Under the pieces are notes generated by a model. That model did not search any database. It saw nothing but the letters and a program-made list of their open reading frames with translations, and had not been told where the DNA came from. Positions 29,235 through 38,334 of a stretch of DNA of 64,000 bases are shown piece by piece. The translations under genes and the position numbers were made by a program. Positions within the stretch are counted from its first letter, which is position 1. The number at the start of each line of letters is the position of its first letter. The stretch is taken from NCBI GenBank assembly GCA_947496865.1, contig CANMEE010000001.1, forward strand, positions 1,541,501 to 1,605,500. The letters are read 5' to 3'. The DNA comes from an uncultured Sphingomonadaceae bacterium (GTDB lineage Bacteria > Pseudomonadota > Alphaproteobacteria > Sphingomonadales > Sphingomonadaceae).

Positions 29235-29627
29235 TTATCTCAGATCATCCTGGTCCGTTATAATCTGATAGACAATGACACCGCGCATATAGGTTTTTCG
29301 GTATAGAATGCCGTTGCACTCATATAGCGTCTCGCGTTCTGAATATTGTCCTGCGCAATTTTCCGGCAAGGCACCTACAAATGCGGGCGCGGCGCTTCGC
29401 CTGGGGTACGCATAATACCATCCCAATTTCGGACTCCATATCGGGAGCGCGCTGGAGCGATCACGATAATGATGGTCGGTAAGTAATATTTGTACTGGTT
29501 CGGACACTTGAATAGTTTTGTTATGAGGTACCGAGGCGGTGCTGCCGCTATCAGAATTTTGGGCTTTACCTAATGCCGGCAAAAAGATGATGGTCATGGC
29601 TGATATTATAAAAACAAGTTTTCTCAT
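29235..29627 (-). CDS. Hypothetical secreted protein
   Basis: A 130-residue protein with a signal peptide (residues 1-22, cleavage near ALGKAQ). The mature part is short and polar, with two Cys (NCAGQY and YECNGIL) that could form a disulfide, and the repeated pattern ERETLYECNGILYRKTYMRG resembles small secreted wall-interacting domains, but I do not recognise a family. AGGGAT precedes the ATG. It stands between the transketolase-like gene and gltS, and could be co-regulated with neither. Function unknown. Confidence 0.6.
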   Translation of the reverse strand: MRKLVFIISAMTIIFLPALGKAQNSDSGSTASVPHNKTIQVSEPVQILLTDHHYRDRSSALPIWSPKLGWYYAYPRRSAAPAFVGALPENCAGQYSERETLYECNGILYRKTYMRGVIVYQIITDQDDLR

Positions 29628-29685
29628 CGGACCGATCCCTGTTTTGATTTCGATTCTGACTTACGCATCATAACTTCTCTAATTA

Positions 29686-30903
29686 TCAGAGTGAAAGGAA
29701 GAATTGGAGCAAGAAAGAATTGGCGATGTCGACAAAAAAGGCTCCCACCAGCGGCACGATGATGAAAGCCGTCGGTGACGGTCCGTGTGATTTGGCGACG
29801 GCAGACATGTTAGCAATCGCGGTGGGCGTGGCGCCTAATCCGAAACCCGCAAAACCAGCGCTCAACACGGCTGCAAAATAATTTCGGCCCATGACCGGGA
29901 ACACCACAAAAAGAATGAACAAGACGGTGACAATCACCTGGGCCGCAAGCAATATGAACAGAGGGCCTGCTAGGTCCGCAACTTCCCAAAGCTGCATTCC
30001 CATAAGGGACATGGCGATAAACAAGCCCAACGAAAAATCGGATATCACGGCCAAGGCGTTTGAACCTGAGGGCCATGCAACTTTCTTGAAAAGCATCGGA
30101 ATGGTGTTTGTCATCAATATGGCGACCATCATACAGGATACGAACAACGGCAGCTTTAGACCAATTTCAGTCAGAAATTCATTGAGACCATAGCCAAAAA
30201 TCATCGCGATATGAATGATCAGGATTGAGCCCATGATATTCAGATGCGTGATACTGGTATGGTCTTCTTTGTCATATTCTATGCCGACCAAAAGCTTGGA
30301 ATCATCTGCGCTTTCCAGCTTGTGTCGAGACATAAGGAAGCTTGCTATGGGTCCGCCGATTAAGCTCGCTATGACCAGCCCAATGGTGGCCGCCGCTACA
30401 CCAATTTCAAGTGCATTGGTCACGCCTTGGGTCTCGGCAATTGTCGGCGCCCATGCGATGGCAGTGCCATGTCCCCCTGCCAATGAAGCGGTGCCGACTA
30501 GCAATCCTACACCGCCCGGCTGACCGATAGCGAGCGCGCTGAAAAATCCGACTATGTCCTGGATAACCAGATAAGTGAGCGTTAGCCCTAACAGCAAGAG
30601 CAGCGGCTTCCCGCCCGCCAGAAGTTGGGCAAAGCGTGCGTTGATACCGATTGCCGTGAAAAAATAGATCAGGAATACGTCACGGGTGAATAGATCATAT
30701 TCAACCTCCCAACCGCCAGCCAGATAAAGAGTCAAAGCCGCGAGTGATGCGAAGATGCCGCCGGTCACGGGTTCGGGAATATTATATTTCTGTAGAAAGC
30801 CGATGCGCGCGGTGATTTTGATGCCGATGAATAGCACAATAATGCCGAGGGTCAGTGTTACGAAGCTGTCAAACCGGATCACGCTGTCAGACAGAAATTC
30901 CAT
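29686..30903 (-). CDS. gltS: Sodium/glutamate symporter
   Basis: A 405-residue inner-membrane Na+-coupled glutamate transporter with about ten transmembrane helices. The internal two-fold repeat expected of GltS is visible: GTASLAGGHGTAIAWAPTI in the first half and AGFAGFGLGATPTAIANMSAV in the second (Gly-rich re-entrant loops). Starts at 30903, 8 nt after the outer membrane efflux gene stop, so it may be the last gene of the efflux operon. Why glutamate uptake follows an RND pump is unclear; read-through is the simplest explanation. Confidence 0.94.
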   Translation of the reverse strand: MEFLSDSVIRFDSFVTLTLGIIVLFIGIKITARIGFLQKYNIPEPVTGGIFASLAALTLYLAGGWEVEYDLFTRDVFLIYFFTAIGINARFAQLLAGGKPLLLLLGLTLTYLVIQDIVGFFSALAIGQPGGVGLLVGTASLAGGHGTAIAWAPTIAETQGVTNALEIGVAAATIGLVIASLIGGPIASFLMSRHKLESADDSKLLVGIEYDKEDHTSITHLNIMGSILIIHIAMIFGYGLNEFLTEIGLKLPLFVSCMMVAILMTNTIPMLFKKVAWPSGSNALAVISDFSLGLFIAMSLMGMQLWEVADLAGPLFILLAAQVIVTVLFILFVVFPVMGRNYFAAVLSAGFAGFGLGATPTAIANMSAVAKSHGPSPTAFIIVPLVGAFFVDIANSFLLQFFLSL

Positions 30904-30911
30904 CGCCCGAA

Positions 30912-32345
30912 CTATTGATCTACGTCGTCAATATTAACCGGCGCCTCGTTCCAGTCGCCGCCTAGGGCGAGACTGATTTCGACATATTGATTCAGCTGCG
31001 CCCGTTTGAGCGATAGCAAACTGCTCTCTGCCCCGAATAAGCGTTGCTGGATGGACAAGACGTCGATCAGATCAATCTCACCTTCCTTATATTGTAGCAA
31101 TGAGAGGCTTAGCGCGTTGGATGTTTCTGCGGCCGCATTTTCCTGCGCCGCTCGTCGTTTACGCAGAAATACGCCGCGATCCAGAGCAGACTCAACCTCG
31201 GTAAAGGCATTGATTGCGGTATCGGCATAGGCTGCGACAGCTGCTTGAACATCGGCTTGGCTAATTTCGACCTGCGCGTCACGCCCGCCGCCATCGAAAA
31301 TCGGTGCAAGCAAATTGGCAGCCAAAGTCCAAACTACATTGGCTGGATCAAGAAGATTGCCCAGTTCATTAGAGGCACCGCCTAGGTTGGTGGACAAGGA
31401 TATGCTGGGCAGTTTGGCCGCTTCGGCTGACTTGCGACTGTTGACCGCGGCTGCAATGCTGCGCTCGGCGGCGATTAAATCGGGCCGCCTTTGTAGAAGC
31501 TCCGATGGCAGGCCTGCACCTGGCGGTGTGGGGTTTTCTGGAAGCAGCTGCGGCGTTTCCAAATCTGCTCCGGGATAGCGCCCGATCAAGGCTTCCAACG
31601 CCCGCAAGGCTTCAATCTTGCCATTTTTGGCCGCTTCCAACGTGTCGATGGACGAAGACAAATCCGCCTGCGCCAATGACACATCATAAGCAGACGCAAA
31701 GCCATAGCGATAACGCAGACGAACGATCCGGACGATTTCCGTCAGCGCATCAACGATATTTTGCGCCACCTCTATCTGCTCTTGCGATTCAATCACCACA
31801 AAATAGGATTGCGCGACCGCGCCCGCGAGCGAATATTGTGAGAATATGTACCCGGCTTCTGCGGATCTGGCACTTTCGACCGCGGCCTGTTCACCCGCTT
31901 CGATCCGATTCCAAATGTCGATTTCCCAATCAACCTGAACGCCGAGGGTGAACGACGTTGAACCTGATCCATTTTCAAGCGGTTCGCGGCGGGTTACATT
32001 GCCCGAAAGGCCGGCATTGGGTAGCAGCGGCGATCCGGCCTGTTTAGCCAGCGCCCATGATCGCCGGACATTGGCGGCGGCAGCGCGAAGGTTGCGGTTA
32101 TTCTTTTGCGCTTCTTGTACCAACTCGACCAGCAACGGATCGTTGAAATCAGCGATCCAACCGACATTGACGTCGCCGATCCGTTCCCGTGCTGATGTCC
32201 AGCTTGGCGGAATAGGTGGCAAGCTTTCGGAGGCTGCAGATGCCGTTTCACTTTGTGTGGCGGGTGATATGCTCGCACAGCCAGACAGCAATGCTGCGGT
32301 CGAAAGCAAAGCGGCAAACAGGCGAGGCTTTGTAAGATAGCTCAT
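30912..32345 (-). CDS. RND efflux outer membrane lipoprotein (NodT/OprM type)
   Basis: A 477-residue TolC-like outer membrane channel of a tripartite pump. It has a signal peptide with lipobox LLSGC, and the OEP double-repeat pattern: NRNLRAAAANVRRSWALAKQ, YDVSLAQADLSSSIDTLEAA, LLQRRPDLIAAERSIAAA (a strong NodT-family mark), then EVESALDRGVFLRKR. It overlaps the RND permease gene by ATGA. It would form the exit duct for the adaptor-permease pair upstream. Confidence 0.94.
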   Translation of the reverse strand: MSYLTKPRLFAALLSTAALLSGCASISPATQSETASAASESLPPIPPSWTSARERIGDVNVGWIADFNDPLLVELVQEAQKNNRNLRAAAANVRRSWALAKQAGSPLLPNAGLSGNVTRREPLENGSGSTSFTLGVQVDWEIDIWNRIEAGEQAAVESARSAEAGYIFSQYSLAGAVAQSYFVVIESQEQIEVAQNIVDALTEIVRIVRLRYRYGFASAYDVSLAQADLSSSIDTLEAAKNGKIEALRALEALIGRYPGADLETPQLLPENPTPPGAGLPSELLQRRPDLIAAERSIAAAVNSRKSAEAAKLPSISLSTNLGGASNELGNLLDPANVVWTLAANLLAPIFDGGGRDAQVEISQADVQAAVAAYADTAINAFTEVESALDRGVFLRKRRAAQENAAAETSNALSLSLLQYKEGEIDLIDVLSIQQRLFGAESSLLSLKRAQLNQYVEISLALGGDWNEAPVNIDDVDQ

Positions 32346-35300
32346 GCTTCGGCTCCCGCGCTTTCAGCCTCTGCAATCTCATCCGGCGTAATCCGGAAGA
32401 ACATTACATAGAGTACCGGAATGATCACCAGGGTCAGCACGGTGGCAAAAGTCAGGCCAAAGACGAGAACAACGGCCATGGATTTGAAAAATGCATCGAG
32501 AAATAGCGGGATGACACCCAAGACTGTGGTCAGCGACCCCATCATGACGGGGCGCACGCGGCTTGCCGCAGAGTCTAGAACCGCGTCGTAACGGGGTTTA
32601 CCCTCTCTGATCTCCAAATCCATCTGATCAACCAAAACGATGGCGTTCTTGATCAATAATCCTGAGAGCGACAGCAGACCGAGAATAGCCATAAATTCCA
32701 TAGCCGTGCCCGTTACCAGCAATCCGAATACGACGCCGATAAGAGACAGGGGAACCACCAGCCAGATGATCAAGGGCTGTTTAAGGGCGTTGAACAATAC
32801 AACGACGACAAGCACCATCGCCAAGAAGCCAAGCGGCAAAGTACTGGCAAGACTTGAATTGGCCTCGCTACTGTCGCCAATTTCACCATTCCATTTAAGT
32901 GAGTAACCCTCCGGCAGCGCGATATCTTCAATCGCAGGCTGGACCCGTTCGAGTAGATCTGCCGCCAATTCGCCGGGCAAAGGATCTGATTGCGCATTGA
33001 TTGTCCACACCCGGTCGACGCGGCGCAATTTGGCATTTTGCCATTTGGTTTCAAACTCGTCGACCACTTCCAAGATCGGTACCGATTTACCGGACTTTGG
33101 ACTGGTGATCTGGATACCGCGCATACTGGTTGCATCAAGCCGCTCGCGCGCGGGCGCGCGGGCGATGATAGGGACAAGCTGATCATCCTCTCGATAAACA
33201 CCGACATTCCGGCCAGAGAAATTTGTCCGGAGCGCATTAGCGAGATCTTCCCGTGATACGCCAAGCCGCCTGCCGCTATCCGCATCATAAGTCGGTTCAA
33301 TCACGCTGACCGGTTGCCGCCAGTCATCCTTGATCGAGATAGCGCCGCCATCAGCAGCCATGACCGCTTTGGCTTTATTGGCTAATTCTCTGAGTACCAC
33401 TGGATCAGGTCCCGAAAACTCAGCTTCAACTTTTGAGCCGCCGCCGGGCCCCAATTGGAATTGCCAAACCTTGGCTTGCGCGTCGGGATAATTGGCGTCG
33501 ATATGCGTTTGCAATTTAGGAAGCAGTTTCTTGATCACATCATAGTCATCGGTCTTGATCAGGAATTGACCATAAGCTGAACTGGGCGATTCTGGGCCGT
33601 AAACCAACATGTAGCGCAATGTGCCCATGCCGACCAATGACTGCACGTCCTTGATGCCCTCTTGCTTCATCAGATATTTTTCGAGCCGTTTTATCTTGGC
33701 ATCGGTCTCAGTAATGTCTGTGCCTTCGGGCAGATTGAAATCCACAACAATTTGCGGACTGGTAGAGGGTGGGAAAAAGCCCGGAGTGACATAGCTGAAA
33801 CCCAGAACTGACAGGACGAACAGCGCCACTACAGTGATGATCGCGAGCTTCGATTTCGACAAAACCTGTCGCATGAAATTCTTGTAGCGGACGAAAAACG
33901 GATGCTCGGGTTTCTCTTCGACCGGCGCGTCATCGGACTCGGCAAAGAGTATGTCGGCAAACAACGGCACGGCGGTGATCGCAAAAATCCAGCTGTACAG
34001 CAGGGACACCATCACGACCCAAAACAGGTCGCCCGTAAATTCTGCGGTGCTACCTGGGGCAAAGCCAATTGGTGCGAAGGCAATAATACCAACCAATGTG
34101 CCACCGAGTAACGGCCATTTCGTGCGCTTCACAATTTCCTTGGCGATATCGAGCTTCTTTCGGCCCTGTTGGGTACCCACCAATATCCCTTCGGTAACCA
34201 CAATCGCATTGTCCACGAGCATACCGAGCGCTATAATAAGTGCGCCCAGAGAAATCCGGTGCATGGGAATATTGATCACATACATGGTCGCCAGAGTTGC
34301 CGCGATTGTCAGCACAAGCACGGACCCGATAACGACCGCTGATCGCAGCCCCATGAAGAAGAAAAGCGTGACCAAAACAATGATAAGAGCCGCAAGCACA
34401 TTTAACGCGAAATCGGCAACCGCCGTTTCAACAATCTTGCCCTGATGATAATATTCATGAATCTCGACACCAATAGGCCGCAAGCTCTTGGTTTCTTCCA
34501 GCTTGGCATCAATTGCTGCCCCCATTTTGGCGACATTCGCTCCGGAAATATTGGAAATGCCAATGGCGATGGCGGGTTTTCCGTTATAGCGGACAATGAA
34601 GCTGGTCGGATCTTGATAGTCGCGGGTGACTGTCGCGACATCTCGCAGCGTTACAATCGTCCCGGAAGAGGCGGTGGAAATAACCAGATTGCCGATTGCT
34701 TCGACGGAATCAATCTGGCCGGTCGGCTGGAATTTCAAGCGCCGGTTCCCAAGTTTTATATCACCTGCAGGTGTGACCGAATTTTGTTGGGCAAGGTCGC
34801 CATAAATCTGATCAACTGATAACCCCAAAGCATTGGCGCGCTCGCGGGAAATTTCGACGTAAATGGCTTCTTGCTGCATCCCCAATGGTTGCACCTTGGC
34901 GACGTCATCAACCGAAAGCAGATCGGTACGCAGGGACCGGATATATTTATACAGCTCTGCAGAGGTATAACCGTCACCCGTCACGAGATAATAAAGCCCG
35001 TAAACATCACCAAAATCATCATTGACTACAGATGCTTCGACGCCGGGTGGGAGCCGTGATTGAGCGTCGTTGACCTTGTTTCGCAGCTTGGTCCAGATCA
35101 GCTGAAGATCGGCCTTTTCCGGCGAAAACTTGTATAGGATATCAACGCTGATTTCCGAACGGCCCGCTGACGAAACCGATCGAATTTCTTCCACTTCCTG
35201 AAGCTGCTGAATGGAACTTTCCAGTGCTTCGGTCACTTCATTGGCAACCTCTTCGGGCGTCGCCCCCGGATAAGTGGTGACCACCTGTGCGGTCCGGATT

Positions 35301-35422
35301 GTGAATTCCGGATCTTCAAAACGCGCGATATTTTGAAAGCTATACCAGCCGCCAACCAAGGCAAGCGCGATGACAATGAAACAAATCAGCCGGTTTTTAA
35401 TCGAAAACTCTGCAAGGTCCAT
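32342..35422 (-). CDS. RND-family efflux permease
   Basis: A 1026-residue inner-membrane proton-driven pump of the AcrB/HAE-1-like superfamily. Twelve transmembrane helices are arranged in two halves: TM1 near residue 12, a large periplasmic loop (about 35-330), TM2-6, a second loop (about 560-860), and TM8-12 with DQMDLEIREGKPRYDAVL and a VRPVMMGSLTTVLG signature. In the TM4 region the transport-site pair reads ALGMLVDNAIVVTEG, the D of the proton relay. The second half repeats it as LIKNAIVLVDQMDL. Substrates cannot be assigned. Coupled to the outer membrane gene by overlap. Confidence 0.95.
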   Translation of the reverse strand: MDLAEFSIKNRLICFIVIALALVGGWYSFQNIARFEDPEFTIRTAQVVTTYPGATPEEVANEVTEALESSIQQLQEVEEIRSVSSAGRSEISVDILYKFSPEKADLQLIWTKLRNKVNDAQSRLPPGVEASVVNDDFGDVYGLYYLVTGDGYTSAELYKYIRSLRTDLLSVDDVAKVQPLGMQQEAIYVEISRERANALGLSVDQIYGDLAQQNSVTPAGDIKLGNRRLKFQPTGQIDSVEAIGNLVISTASSGTIVTLRDVATVTRDYQDPTSFIVRYNGKPAIAIGISNISGANVAKMGAAIDAKLEETKSLRPIGVEIHEYYHQGKIVETAVADFALNVLAALIIVLVTLFFFMGLRSAVVIGSVLVLTIAATLATMYVINIPMHRISLGALIIALGMLVDNAIVVTEGILVGTQQGRKKLDIAKEIVKRTKWPLLGGTLVGIIAFAPIGFAPGSTAEFTGDLFWVVMVSLLYSWIFAITAVPLFADILFAESDDAPVEEKPEHPFFVRYKNFMRQVLSKSKLAIITVVALFVLSVLGFSYVTPGFFPPSTSPQIVVDFNLPEGTDITETDAKIKRLEKYLMKQEGIKDVQSLVGMGTLRYMLVYGPESPSSAYGQFLIKTDDYDVIKKLLPKLQTHIDANYPDAQAKVWQFQLGPGGGSKVEAEFSGPDPVVLRELANKAKAVMAADGGAISIKDDWRQPVSVIEPTYDADSGRRLGVSREDLANALRTNFSGRNVGVYREDDQLVPIIARAPARERLDATSMRGIQITSPKSGKSVPILEVVDEFETKWQNAKLRRVDRVWTINAQSDPLPGELAADLLERVQPAIEDIALPEGYSLKWNGEIGDSSEANSSLASTLPLGFLAMVLVVVVLFNALKQPLIIWLVVPLSLIGVVFGLLVTGTAMEFMAILGLLSLSGLLIKNAIVLVDQMDLEIREGKPRYDAVLDSAASRVRPVMMGSLTTVLGVIPLFLDAFFKSMAVVLVFGLTFATVLTLVIIPVLYVMFFRITPDEIAEAESAGAEA

Positions 35423-35434
35423 GATGCGCGCCGC

Positions 35435-36538
35435 TTACGGCTTATAGGGACGAATTTTCATCCCCTCTTGGAGATAGGCAGCGCCCGCAGCAACAATCGT
35501 TTCTCCGGCCTTCAATCCGCTTCTCACGGCAATCTCTTCGCCGACATCCTTATCCACCAATATTTTACGCTTTTTGACCTTCATCGTTTTCTTGTCGACA
35601 ACCCAGACAAATCGGTCCTTGCCATTGGCTTGGATGGAGCCGAGCGGCACCGATATATGCGTTGCGCCTTCGCCTTCTACCAGCGACCTGCTGCCAAAGA
35701 CCGTGCCGGTCATGCCAGGCAATACAGTCATGTTACGCGGCGGCGTGAAGGAAAATTTGACTTTGAATGTTTGGGATTGGGTATCTGCTTGCGTTGTCGC
35801 TGATCTAAATGTTCCGGGGATTTTGAGATCGGGCGCGGAGTTTAGAACTACATATTCCTCGGTAACGTCTTGTGGATCATTGCCCAAAGCCGCCACAACG
35901 CTGGCAGGCACACTTACCACCGCTTCAACCCTGCCGACCGATTGCAATGTCACCACATCTGCTTGGGCCTGAATATTTTCAAATTGCGTCGCATGTTTGA
36001 CCGCCACCACGCCAGAGAAGGGGGCTCGCAAAACCGTGTCGCTCAGATCTTTTTGAGCACTGTCGAGACTCGCTCGCGCCACGTCCCGCTGCGCTCGCCG
36101 CTGTTCGACAACAATTCTTGCAATTGCGTCTTCTTCCAAAAGCCTAGCAGCGCTTTGATATTCCGATTCTGCCGTCGCATATTGCGCCCGAGCCGAATTG
36201 ACCGCATTTTGATAGCGGCGTTGATCAAGGCGACCGATGACAGCCCCTTTGCGAACAGGCTGTCCTTCAAGCACCGGCAGGCTTTTCAGCAAGCCGCCGA
36301 CTTGGAACGTCAACGTAGATGATGAGCCTGCCTCGATAATGGCCGGGAAGCTTGCATCAAACCGATCCGCAGAAGCCTTGACGACATGCAGCTTTGCCGG
36401 GCGCACAATTTCAGCTTCTTCAACGTCCCCGCCGGAGCAGGATGATAAAATAAGACCAGCGCTTAACCCAATTACAATCTTAAAGGCGGCGATTTTTTGA
36501 GAAAATCGGATGGCTTCTTCCCTTCGGTCGGATGGCAA
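35435..36538 (-). CDS. RND efflux periplasmic adaptor (membrane fusion protein)
   Basis: A 367-residue adaptor linking the permease and outer membrane channel. Lipoprotein signal ILSSC (Cys34), then a barrel-sandwich part (LTFQVGGLLKSLPVLEGQPVRKGAVI in part), a helical hairpin (SARAQYATAESEYQSAARLLEE), a beta-barrel (LPGMTGTVFGSRSLV), and the membrane-proximal end. Its start is doubtful. The TTG at 36538 has GAGG 9 nt upstream, but an internal ATC at residue 10 (ATC CGA TTT) aligns with an ATG in a relic copy beyond the LuxR gene (see findings). ATC starts are rare but real. 12 nt upstream of the permease gene, which is the next in the operon. Confidence 0.9.
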   Translation of the reverse strand: MPSDRREEAIRFSQKIAAFKIVIGLSAGLILSSCSGGDVEEAEIVRPAKLHVVKASADRFDASFPAIIEAGSSSTLTFQVGGLLKSLPVLEGQPVRKGAVIGRLDQRRYQNAVNSARAQYATAESEYQSAARLLEEDAIARIVVEQRRAQRDVARASLDSAQKDLSDTVLRAPFSGVVAVKHATQFENIQAQADVVTLQSVGRVEAVVSVPASVVAALGNDPQDVTEEYVVLNSAPDLKIPGTFRSATTQADTQSQTFKVKFSFTPPRNMTVLPGMTGTVFGSRSLVEGEGATHISVPLGSIQANGKDRFVWVVDKKTMKVKKRKILVDKDVGEEIAVRSGLKAGETIVAAGAAYLQEGMKIRPYKP

Positions 36539-36545
36539 CGATGCC
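36488..36545 (-). repeat. Repeat copy A: 5' end of the RND adaptor gene
   Basis: About 55 bp that match a second copy at 39120-39192 on the same strand. The longest identical block is 18 nt (36491-36508), followed by an imperfect match with a 3-nt gap. Here it covers the TTG start region and the first codons of the adaptor gene. Confidence 0.7.
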
Positions 36546-36552
36546 AGCCTCT

Positions 36553-36891
36553 TTAGCGATTCATTTTTTCCAGCAATAGATCATGCACTTTTGTATCGGG
36601 TTTCTCGACACATTCCGTCATCGTCAAGACAATCGCCACTTGAACGGCTTCTGGTGATATTACGGAGCTACCTTTTTGTGCGATAGAATAGCCGTATAGC
36701 AACGTCATGACGGAAGCCCGGTCATCTTCGTTCAATGTGACGACATCCCAACAGCTTACCTCTTTCAAGTCCACCGGAGTGGCGGGTGCTAAGCCCTCGT
36801 CTTGAGCCACCGCGGACGTGCTCATCAAGGCAACTGAAGTCAGACCGAGAATGGCCGATTTAGCGAATAGTTTGTTTGTAAAATGGGTCAT
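36553..36891 (-). CDS. HdeA/HdeB-like periplasmic protein
   Basis: A 112-residue secreted protein. Signal peptide with cleavage at SAVAQD, then an HdeA-type core with two Cys (VSCWDVV and TMTECVEK) bracketing a helical stretch, GYSIAQKGSSVI between. HdeA is an acid-activated periplasmic chaperone in enterics, and the pair of cysteines forms its single disulfide. The ATG at 36891 is 6 nt after AGGA and overlaps the stop of the upstream gene (TAATG). It ends 15 nt before the adaptor gene's start region, so it may share an operon with the efflux genes. Confidence 0.78.
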   Translation of the reverse strand: MTHFTNKLFAKSAILGLTSVALMSTSAVAQDEGLAPATPVDLKEVSCWDVVTLNEDDRASVMTLLYGYSIAQKGSSVISPEAVQVAIVLTMTECVEKPDTKVHDLLLEKMNR

Positions 36892-37268
36892 TAATATCCT
36901 CCGCGCATGCATGCGTCTAATTCAAGTCGATAATTACGGGCGGTCCGGTTCTGCTTTTTCTTGGCATTACCGCGCTTGATCGCACCAACCAGCGCTCCAA
37001 TCGCAGCGCCTCGCCGAACATTGCGCTTCCGCTTTTTCTTGTTCTTTTCAAAGATCAAACCGCCGATACCAGAGGTCACAGCGCCTTTGGCTGCTCCTTC
37101 CAGCGCGCCGCCCGGAAGGTAACGATCGGGTACGCGCCCGTTATATCCTGAAAATTCGGAAGCCCGCTGCTGGCAATATCTATAGCGATCCTGTGCCGCA
37201 ACCGGTTGTATGCCGGTAAGCATCAGTGCCGGCACCAGTGCAATTCCTAAATATCGATAACGCTTCAT
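36891..37268 (-). CDS. Small secreted protein with glycine-zipper segment
   Basis: A 125-residue exported protein. Signal peptide to about residue 26 (PVAAQD), a polar Tyr/Arg/Cys start (RYRYCQQRASEF), then a glycine-zipper-like run (GALEGAAKGAVTSGIGGLIF) and a second after a very basic linker (KNKKKRKRNVRRGAAIGALVGAI). Such zippers insert in or oligomerise at membranes. The ATG at 37268 has GGGG 6 nt upstream. Coupled to the HdeA-like gene by a one-base overlap. No clear family beyond the zipper pattern, and function unknown. Confidence 0.75.
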   Translation of the reverse strand: MKRYRYLGIALVPALMLTGIQPVAAQDRYRYCQQRASEFSGYNGRVPDRYLPGGALEGAAKGAVTSGIGGLIFEKNKKKRKRNVRRGAAIGALVGAIKRGNAKKKQNRTARNYRLELDACMRGGY

Positions 37269-37353
37269 GTTATCCCCTTTCGATTTGAACTTAGAATTCA
37301 ATTTTCTTGTTCGTCGAGTCGATTGCGACGAATAGAACTATCATAACAAGTGG

Positions 37354-37995
37354 TTACTTGCCATGCGCCCGATCGACCGCTTTGCGAATACCTTTTGCCC
37401 ATTCTTTGAAAGATTGTTCCGCATCCGCCCAAGTTGACCATGGCTTTTTATTCATCAGCCGTTGTCCCTGCGCGCGGTTGACCACTACGGCATCAATACG
37501 GTTCTTGGCCGACTGGCGGAAAACCCCTTCAACGGTCACTTCACCAACACTTAATGAAAATGGCAGAACAACGTTGGATACATTCAAGGCCGCTGAAGGC
37601 GCTTTCAGATTAGCAATCGTCATGCTGATCCGCATGGTTTTCTTGCCAGGTTTTTTGACGACATTATAATCTGAAGAAATTAGTTCAGCGATCAACTCAG
37701 CGCGAAATTTACGCTGCATCTTCCGCACCTGCTCTTTGTCGAGCCCTTTGATACTGCCATCCCGATAGCTGACCCGCACCGGATCAATGATGAAGCTGTC
37801 ATAATTGCCAAGATTGGGCGCACCGGGCCGCGTATAGACCAAAGTTGGCTCGGCACTTCGGTCCTGCGTCAATCCGCGCAAGCTGACCGATGGATTATAA
37901 TTTTGAACGGATTTGGTGGCGGTTCCGCAGGCAGCTAAACTGACGGAGAGGAACGAAACTGCTAAACCTGCACAAATTCTCTTGTAGGACGACAT
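37354..37995 (-). CDS. DUF3313-like lipoprotein
   Basis: A 213-residue lipoprotein. Signal peptide with lipobox SLAAC, followed by a DUF3313-type body: NYDSFIIDPVRVSYRDGS, then LRAELIAELIS-like helix and a TMRISMTIANLK strand block. The ATG at 37995 has AGGAAGGA upstream. The frame is open further upstream but with no plausible site. Members are outer-membrane-associated with no known activity. First gene of the minus-strand small-envelope-protein set, divergent from the LuxR gene. Confidence 0.75.
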   Translation of the reverse strand: MSSYKRICAGLAVSFLSVSLAACGTATKSVQNYNPSVSLRGLTQDRSAEPTLVYTRPGAPNLGNYDSFIIDPVRVSYRDGSIKGLDKEQVRKMQRKFRAELIAELISSDYNVVKKPGKKTMRISMTIANLKAPSAALNVSNVVLPFSLSVGEVTVEGVFRQSAKNRIDAVVVNRAQGQRLMNKKPWSTWADAEQSFKEWAKGIRKAVDRAHGK

Positions 37996-38334
37996 TTCAA
38001 TCCTTCCTGTTTGCTGTCTTCGTAGTGTGATTAGGTCGCTTTCGCGGCTTATCTTTACATCGATGGTTTGACGCTTCACGGTGATGGGAAGTTTTACGTA
38101 GCACTATGATTGGGTTTTTATTGTCCTGTAGGTTTAGGACACGGCTTTTGAAAACATGGATATGGGTGCGCAGATGTCCCGCTAATCCATGTTTCTTTTT
38201 CTAGAAAGACACATAGCGTAAATCGGTAGTCAGCTTGGATTTTACGACCAATGGCTGAGCCCGGCTTGTTCCGTCAGACTGCGTCGAGGAACAATCTATT
38301 ATAATTGCTGGAAAAACTGGTTTAGATTAGCCTG
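37996..38334. other. Divergent intergenic region, DUF3313 lipoprotein / LuxR
   Basis: 339 nt with no supported gene. It contains a 20-nt dyad at 38122-38141 and AT-rich stretches on both sides. Promoters for both flanking genes must be here. No clear -35/-10 pair was picked out. Confidence 0.6.
38122..38141. promoter_or_regulatory. 20-nt lux-box-like dyad
   Basis: TGTCCTGTAGGTTTAGGACA: 6-nt arms TGTCCT/AGGACA around an 8-nt spacer, overall 20 nt, the size of LuxR-family operators. It lies 127 nt upstream of the lipoprotein start and 194 nt upstream of the LuxR start. Operator function is inferred. Confidence 0.45.
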
